Translations under genes and position numbers: made by a program
Shown here: positions 60,338-64,000 of the stretch, piece after piece
Position numbering within the stretch: the stretch's first letter is position 1
Layout of the letters: each line of letters starts with the position of its first letter
Notes under the pieces: generated by a model
Told to the model about the DNA's origin: nothing
The model's input: the letters and a program-made list of their open reading frames with translations, nothing else
Databases searched by the model: none
Assembly: GCA_964596345.1 (NCBI GenBank)
Contig: CAZQSZ010000003.1
Location: forward strand, 558,001 to 622,000
Origin: CADEDV01 sp964596345
GTDB taxonomy: Bacteria > Bacteroidota > Bacteroidia > Chitinophagales > Chitinophagaceae
DNA: 64,000 nucleotides
Reading direction: 5' to 3'

Positions 60338-61096
60338 ATGAGAATATTATTTGCAGGTGATAGCATTATAAAGGGTGCATTGGGTGTGAACTGGGTGAAA
60401 CAACTGGCAGAAGACCATCCCGAATGGACAATTACCAATGCGGGAAAAAATGGGGATACCCTGGTTAAAATAACCGAACGGCTCGAACAGGTACTTATTG
60501 AAGATGCTGACTACGATGTGATCGTATTGCTGGCGGGCTATAATGATATCCTTATTCCTTCACTGCATAAAAGAGGATTTTTCTTTCGTTTAGCCGGGGA
60601 GCATTTGGTTAAAAAGGGCTATGCACCGTTGCCTGATCCTGGTTCATTTGAAAAAAAATTACTGGAAACGATAGATATGATCAGGGCCAGAAGCAAAGCA
60701 ACTATTATACTAATGACATTGGGTTGTATGAATGAGGTAACGATTTTTTCATCGAATACGGCCCGAAAAGAATTCAATGCGGTGACAAGGGATATTGCCA
60801 GTCGTAAGAACTGTTTGCTGGCTGATACCGGTGCCCTTGTGGATGGTTACTTACAGCAATTCAGTACCACCGATTATTTCCTGGAAGGATTCTTCAGGGT
60901 GAACTTATTTGACAAAATTCAGGGCATGCTTGGAAATCCTGATCACTTAAGTGAGCAACGAAAACTGCATCTTACTATTGACGGTCTTCATCTTAACCAC
61001 CGCGGGGCAAGTATATTCAGGAAAGAAGTAGAATCCGTATTACTCAATTATACAAACAAAACTACCGGCCATTTTCTATCCAAAAACAGCCGGTAA
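60338..61096 (+). CDS. SGNH/GDSL-type hydrolase
   Basis: A 252-residue cytoplasmic hydrolase. LFAGDSII is block I with the nucleophile Ser; GKNGD (block II), LLAGYNDI (block III, Asn) and DGLHLNHRG (block V, Asp-x-x-His) are all present. The family removes acyl groups from lipids, sugars or peptides; the substrate is unknown. It lies convergent with the CBM48 gene. Confidence 0.88.
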   Translation: MRILFAGDSIIKGALGVNWVKQLAEDHPEWTITNAGKNGDTLVKITERLEQVLIEDADYDVIVLLAGYNDILIPSLHKRGFFFRLAGEHLVKKGYAPLPDPGSFEKKLLETIDMIRARSKATIILMTLGCMNEVTIFSSNTARKEFNAVTRDIASRKNCLLADTGALVDGYLQQFSTTDYFLEGFFRVNLFDKIQGMLGNPDHLSEQRKLHLTIDGLHLNHRGASIFRKEVESVLLNYTNKTTGHFLSKNSR

Positions 61097-61119
61097 ATAT
61101 ATCTTGAAGGACAGGTGAA

Positions 61120-61410
61120 TTAGAGGGTGATTACACTGTTGGTACCACCAAATGCATTTGGCGCTGTTTCGTCAGCTTCTGGTTCATTCAGCCATTCGGT
61201 TTCATTCACCAGGTATTTGAACTCATGTTTAGAGTCTTTCGGCAGGTTAACGTCAGCACTGAAGCTGCCATCTTTCTTTTTGCTCATGATCACTGAATTT
61301 TCCCAATCGCTGTTGAGTCCAAGAATTTCGATCGTCTCGGCATTTTCAACTGTAAAAGAGAATTTTACTTTACAGTAATCCTTTGTTTTGTAGTAGGTCT
61401 TTTGTACCAT
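61120..61410 (-). CDS. Stand-alone CBM48/isoamylase N-domain protein
   Basis: A 96-residue cytoplasmic protein that is all one carbohydrate-binding module: CKVKFSFTVENAETIEILG, a Trp in NSDWENSVIM, FSADVNLPKDSKHEFKYLV and NEPEADETAPNAFGG are the usual CBM48/glycogen-recognition landmarks. It carries no catalytic domain and would bind glycogen or an alpha-glucan, perhaps tethering a partner enzyme. It has no operon mate. Confidence 0.85.
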   Translation of the reverse strand: MVQKTYYKTKDYCKVKFSFTVENAETIEILGLNSDWENSVIMSKKKDGSFSADVNLPKDSKHEFKYLVNETEWLNEPEADETAPNAFGGTNSVITL

Positions 61411-61587
61411 TTGGTGCTTTTTAAAGTATTGATTTTCAAAATTCTGTTATCAAATGGCCAAGCAAATCAGTATAGGCATTGCCTTTTACTGCCCTTAATA
61501 CCGTGTTTGGGCAAAAGTAACCTTCCCGGCCCTTCCTTTTAAATGATAGTTATCAAGAGAATGTTGATAAAAAATGACCTGTATAAC

Positions 61588-61615
61588 AAAAGAGAGGGTA
61601 AGCACCCTCTCTTTT
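61588..61615 (-). terminator. Terminator of the four-TM gene
   Basis: AAAAGAGAGGGT and ACCCTCTCTTTT form a perfect 12-bp stem with a 4-base loop, 6 bases after the minus-strand stop. Confidence 0.75.
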
Positions 61616-61621
61616 AATTGG

Positions 61622-62197
61622 TTAATCATCATCGTCTTTATTCTTTTTATCCTTTTTTTCCAGTTGTCTGAGGCTGTCTTTGCTCATTTTTTCTGCCTCA
61701 TTCATTACGCCTTTTGTTCCCTCTCCCTCATTTTCTTCTTTTCCTTCGTTCGCTGTTGCTCCATTTTGAATTTCACTATGCCTGATCAGTCCGCCGAGAT
61801 GAGCAGTTTGTGCCATTGTTACAAAGGAACCCAGGGAGAGAAATACCAGGCCGCTAAATAATATCCGGATCATGGATGTCTTATTTCGTATCAAAAGACC
61901 AATTAAGGCCAGCCCGCCCATGATATTGATGATGATCAGTGATATCTTAGCCATCTCTTCATGTTCTTCGATGGCGTTTTCATTTACGCCGGGTAAATGC
62001 TCCACCAGTTCTTCTGTGCCTTCGCCGGTCAGGAATACGGGTATTGTAAATACCGCTGCCGCAATAAGAAAGTATAAAGAAAGGTTCCTGAAAGATTCAT
62101 TTTTTTTGATCATTCCGAGCAAAAGGATACCACCGCCAATAAGCGAAAGAAAGAGTGGCGCATGGTTCAATGCCAGGTGAATTTGTGCTGCATTCAT
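61622..62197 (-). CDS. Uncharacterised four-TM membrane protein with charged tail
   Basis: A 191-residue inner-membrane protein. Hydrophobic segments at about 10-32, 38-60, 82-103 and 108-130, with an acidic loop (EHLPGVNENAIEEHEEM) between the second and third, and a C-terminal ~60-residue tail rich in Lys, Glu and Asp, ending DDDD. NHAPLF near the start recalls DUF2231-like membrane proteins, but I am not sure. It lies downstream of the small lipoprotein gene, which has its own terminator, so they are probably separate transcripts. Confidence 0.6.
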   Translation of the reverse strand: MNAAQIHLALNHAPLFLSLIGGGILLLGMIKKNESFRNLSLYFLIAAAVFTIPVFLTGEGTEELVEHLPGVNENAIEEHEEMAKISLIIINIMGGLALIGLLIRNKTSMIRILFSGLVFLSLGSFVTMAQTAHLGGLIRHSEIQNGATANEGKEENEGEGTKGVMNEAEKMSKDSLRQLEKKDKKNKDDDD

Positions 62198-62226
62198 GAG
62201 TATATATTTAAAATGTAAAAATGATT

Positions 62227-62253
62227 TTCCAGCAGTTAGTCTAACTGCTGGAA
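62227..62253 (-). terminator. Terminator of the small lipoprotein gene
   Basis: TTCCAGCAGTTA and TAACTGCTGGAA form a perfect 12-bp stem with a 3-base loop, just after the minus-strand stop at 62275. Confidence 0.75.
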
Positions 62254-62274
62254 TTGTTGTAACCAGTAAAAAAC

Positions 62275-62652
62275 TCAGGAATAGCGGGGTGGGTGAAAGA
62301 TCGAAAAACTTCTTTTGCAGGTATTCCCTTCCGGGTGCAATACTTCAATAGTTATTGGCTGGTAAACAACCGGGTCCCCGCTTATATCTTTTTCAAAAGC
62401 AAGAGGTATATCTGTATGTTGAATATTACCCGGGTACTTAAAAGGTAACTGGTTATCTTCATTATCATCGTTATCTTCCGGGTGCTGGCCGGTATAATGA
62501 AGCTTCAGAAAACCGGAAAAAGTGATTAAAGGATCTTCTGCCCGGTGATCCCTGAAGTGCTCGAATAAAAGAGGTATCCTGAACAACTGGTGCAGTTCAG
62601 ATGTACAATTCAGGAACAAAACGGATGATATGATCAATAAATACCGACGCAT
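62275..62652 (-). CDS. Small lipoprotein of a Bacteroidota-specific family
   Basis: A 125-residue protein with a lipoprotein signal (LFLNCTSEL, Cys at ~16). The mature part shows FRIPLLFEHFRDHRAEDP, FSGFLKLHYTG, DNDDNEDNQLPFK and an end motif IFHPPR. I recall this order in small Bacteroidota proteins found near heavy-metal efflux loci; no efflux gene is in view here. ATG 62652 is chosen over the further-upstream start because it begins the signal. Function unknown. Confidence 0.65.
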   Translation of the reverse strand: MRRYLLIISSVLFLNCTSELHQLFRIPLLFEHFRDHRAEDPLITFSGFLKLHYTGQHPEDNDDNEDNQLPFKYPGNIQHTDIPLAFEKDISGDPVVYQPITIEVLHPEGNTCKRSFSIFHPPRYS

Positions 62653-62767
62653 ACAGAACGGGGACAATGTAAAATAATTTTGGAAAATAAGATATGATAT
62701 ACCTTTTTTACCTGTTAAGAATTACTTATTTACTCCATTTTGGTAAAGAATAAGATATTTGTAAGCC

Positions 62768-63163
62768 ATGAAACAGCAGATAGCACATATTGCACTGGTG
62801 GTGGCTGAATATGATGAAGCGATTCGTTTCTACACGGAAAAGCTGGGCTTCCGGCTGGAAGAAGATACCTGGCTCAGTGATACAAAACGCTGGGTTATTG
62901 TATCGCCCCCGGGTTCAGCTGGCTGCCAGTTACTATTAGCAAAGGCAGCTACCGAAGAACAGCAAAGCAGGGTAGGTAACCAAACCGGCGGCCGGGTGTT
63001 TTTATTTTTACATACGGATGATTTTTGGCGGGATTATACGGCGATGCTGGAAAAAGGAATTTCATTTGTACGGGAACCGGTTACTGAAGCCTATGGAACT
63101 GTCGCTGTTTTTGCTGATCTGTATGGTAACCTGTGGGATCTCATCCAACCTTCAAATAAATAG
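62768..63163 (+). CDS. VOC family (glyoxalase-like) protein
   Basis: A 131-residue single-domain protein: IAHIALVVAEYDEAIRFYTEKLGF is the first beta-alpha-beta-beta unit, with a metal-binding His, and RVFLFLHTDDFWRDY and VAVFADLYGNLWDLIQ the second. The family covers glyoxalases, dioxygenases and resistance proteins; the substrate is unknown. First gene of a tight three-gene operon (gaps of 3 and 6 bp). GATATTTG just upstream may be a -7 element two bases off consensus; the same octamer sits upstream of the SRPBCC gene at 27724. Confidence 0.85.
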   Translation: MKQQIAHIALVVAEYDEAIRFYTEKLGFRLEEDTWLSDTKRWVIVSPPGSAGCQLLLAKAATEEQQSRVGNQTGGRVFLFLHTDDFWRDYTAMLEKGISFVREPVTEAYGTVAVFADLYGNLWDLIQPSNK

Positions 63164-63166
63164 CAA

Positions 63167-63514
63167 ATGCTGAAGCCTGCTGATGACTGGTTTTTAAAAC
63201 AGGAGGACCCGGCAAGAGCCTGCCTCCAATACTTAAGATCCTGTATTTTACAACAGGATGAACATATCACCGAAGCCTGGAAATATGGAATGCCTTTCTT
63301 CTGTTACAAGGGAAAAATGTTTTGTTATCTCTGGGTACACAAGAAATACAAACAACCCTATCTTGGTATTGTGGAAGGGAGTCAGATCAGCCATCCCGAC
63401 CTGCTCATTGAAAAAAGAGCCCGGATGAAGATACTGTTACTGGACCCTGCTAAGGATCTGCCGGTAAAGAAAATTAACTCCCTTCTCAGGCAAGTACTGA
63501 AATTATATAAGTAA
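63167..63514 (+). CDS. DUF1801-type protein
   Basis: A 115-residue cytoplasmic protein with the DUF1801 pattern: YLRSCILQQDEHITEAWKYGMPFFCY, then GKMFCYLWVHKK and a basic C-terminal helix. Role unknown; some relatives are annotated as intracellular iron-chaperone frataxin-like folds. It begins 3 bp after the VOC gene stop and 6 bp before the GNAT gene, so the three are made from one transcript. Confidence 0.75.
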   Translation: MLKPADDWFLKQEDPARACLQYLRSCILQQDEHITEAWKYGMPFFCYKGKMFCYLWVHKKYKQPYLGIVEGSQISHPDLLIEKRARMKILLLDPAKDLPVKKINSLLRQVLKLYK

Positions 63515-63520
63515 AAAGAA

Positions 63521-63970
63521 ATGATTTTCAGAGAAGCAACAATAAATGATATACCTCAAATACAGGTGGTGCGAAATGCAGTGACGGAAAATACACTCTC
63601 CAATCCTGCACTGGTTACCGATAGGGATTGCGAAGAATATATTATGAAACGGGGCAAAGGCTGGGTTTGTGAAATAGATAACAACATCATTGGCTTTGCG
63701 ATAGCAGACCTGCAGGATCATAATATATGGGCCTTGTTCGTACAACCGGGATTTGATAAGAGAGGAGTAGGCCGGCGCCTGCATGATGATATGCTCAACT
63801 GGTATTTCCGGCGAACCAATCACCTGGTCTGGCTCAGCACCAGCCCCGGTACCCGGGCAGAAACTTTCTACCGCAAGGCAGGCTGGAGAGAAAAAGGCCT
63901 GTATGGTAAAGGAGAAATAAAATTTGAAATGACTGCAACCGAATGGAACAGAAGGATTGTCTCCATGTAG
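63521..63970 (+). CDS. GNAT family acetyltransferase
   Basis: A 149-residue GNAT. IREATINDIPQIQVVRNAV-like opening (FREATINDIPQIQVVRNA), VQPGFDKRGVGRRLHDDM is the acetyl-CoA loop, and SPGTRAETFYRKAGW closes the fold. The conserved mid-strand WALFVQP is usual for small-molecule acetyltransferases. Last gene of the VOC-DUF1801-GNAT operon; the window ends 30 bases after its stop. Confidence 0.85.
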   Translation: MIFREATINDIPQIQVVRNAVTENTLSNPALVTDRDCEEYIMKRGKGWVCEIDNNIIGFAIADLQDHNIWALFVQPGFDKRGVGRRLHDDMLNWYFRRTNHLVWLSTSPGTRAETFYRKAGWREKGLYGKGEIKFEMTATEWNRRIVSM

Positions 63971-64000
63971 CAAAATAATTTTACATTTAATTGTGATACA

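Overview
The window looks like chromosomal DNA of a Bacteroidota bacterium, most likely a member of the Chitinophagaceae or close kin. This is inferred from the T9SS type A sorting domain on a large surface protein, a PorE-like OmpA protein, many short signal peptides ending in AQ, a VPS10/Asp-box protein, and repeated TANNTTTG elements just upstream of start codons (the Bacteroidota -7 element) with few Shine-Dalgarno sequences. I saw no rRNA, tRNA, CRISPR array, transposase or phage gene.

Layout. 1-3.6 kb is an AT-rich accessory stretch: dispersed intergenic repeats, then three poorly known genes (a HEPN/zinc-ribbon protein, an S1-like protein and an unknown) separated by related ~120-bp spacers ending in a GTT....GCAA motif, and closed by two inverted REP-like palindromes. 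3.7-13.7 kb holds mostly small independent genes: SRPBCC protein, cyanophycinase-like peptidase, a GOB-like B3 metallo-beta-lactamase, GNAT, luciferase-like oxidoreductase, M1 peptidase, a GreA-like protein, AraC regulator, methyltransferase and a secreted CBM protein. 13.8-30 kb carries a small membrane exporter, sugar dehydrogenase, SDR, YdjC deacetylase, a previously uncalled 59-residue ORF, a frameshifted outer-membrane-type gene, a TMEM175 channel, a sensor kinase, an amidohydrolase-SnoaL fusion, the 1054-residue VPS10-like protein, cytochrome c and a UPF1-type helicase.

30.1-37.2 kb is the most striking region: three exported caspase-fold proteases side by side, namely a 15-repeat WD40-caspase, a caspase-DUF4384 protein in the same operon, and a convergent third caspase with an unfamiliar N-terminal domain. 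All three keep the His/Cys dyad. 37.4-41.0 kb is a compact biotin-dependent acyl-CoA (probably propionyl-CoA) carboxylase operon.

41-64 kb includes TPR and lipoprotein genes, a U32 peptidase-family tRNA hydroxylation-type protein overlapping a ferredoxin gene by four bases, a serine hydrolase fused to an N-acyl-D-amino-acid deacylase, a FadL porin, a PHB-depolymerase-like esterase fused to DUF6370, an adenylate cyclase-TolB-TPR protein, an orphan ABC ATPase, a T9SS cargo protein facing a PorE-like protein, an SGNH hydrolase, a CBM48 protein, and a final VOC-DUF1801-GNAT operon.

Regulation visible in the sequence: about a dozen TANNTTTG elements, several strong hairpin terminators between convergent genes, and three Crp/Fnr-type palindromes, each centred about 41 bp upstream of a predicted transcription start (cytochrome c, a lipoprotein and the FadL porin).
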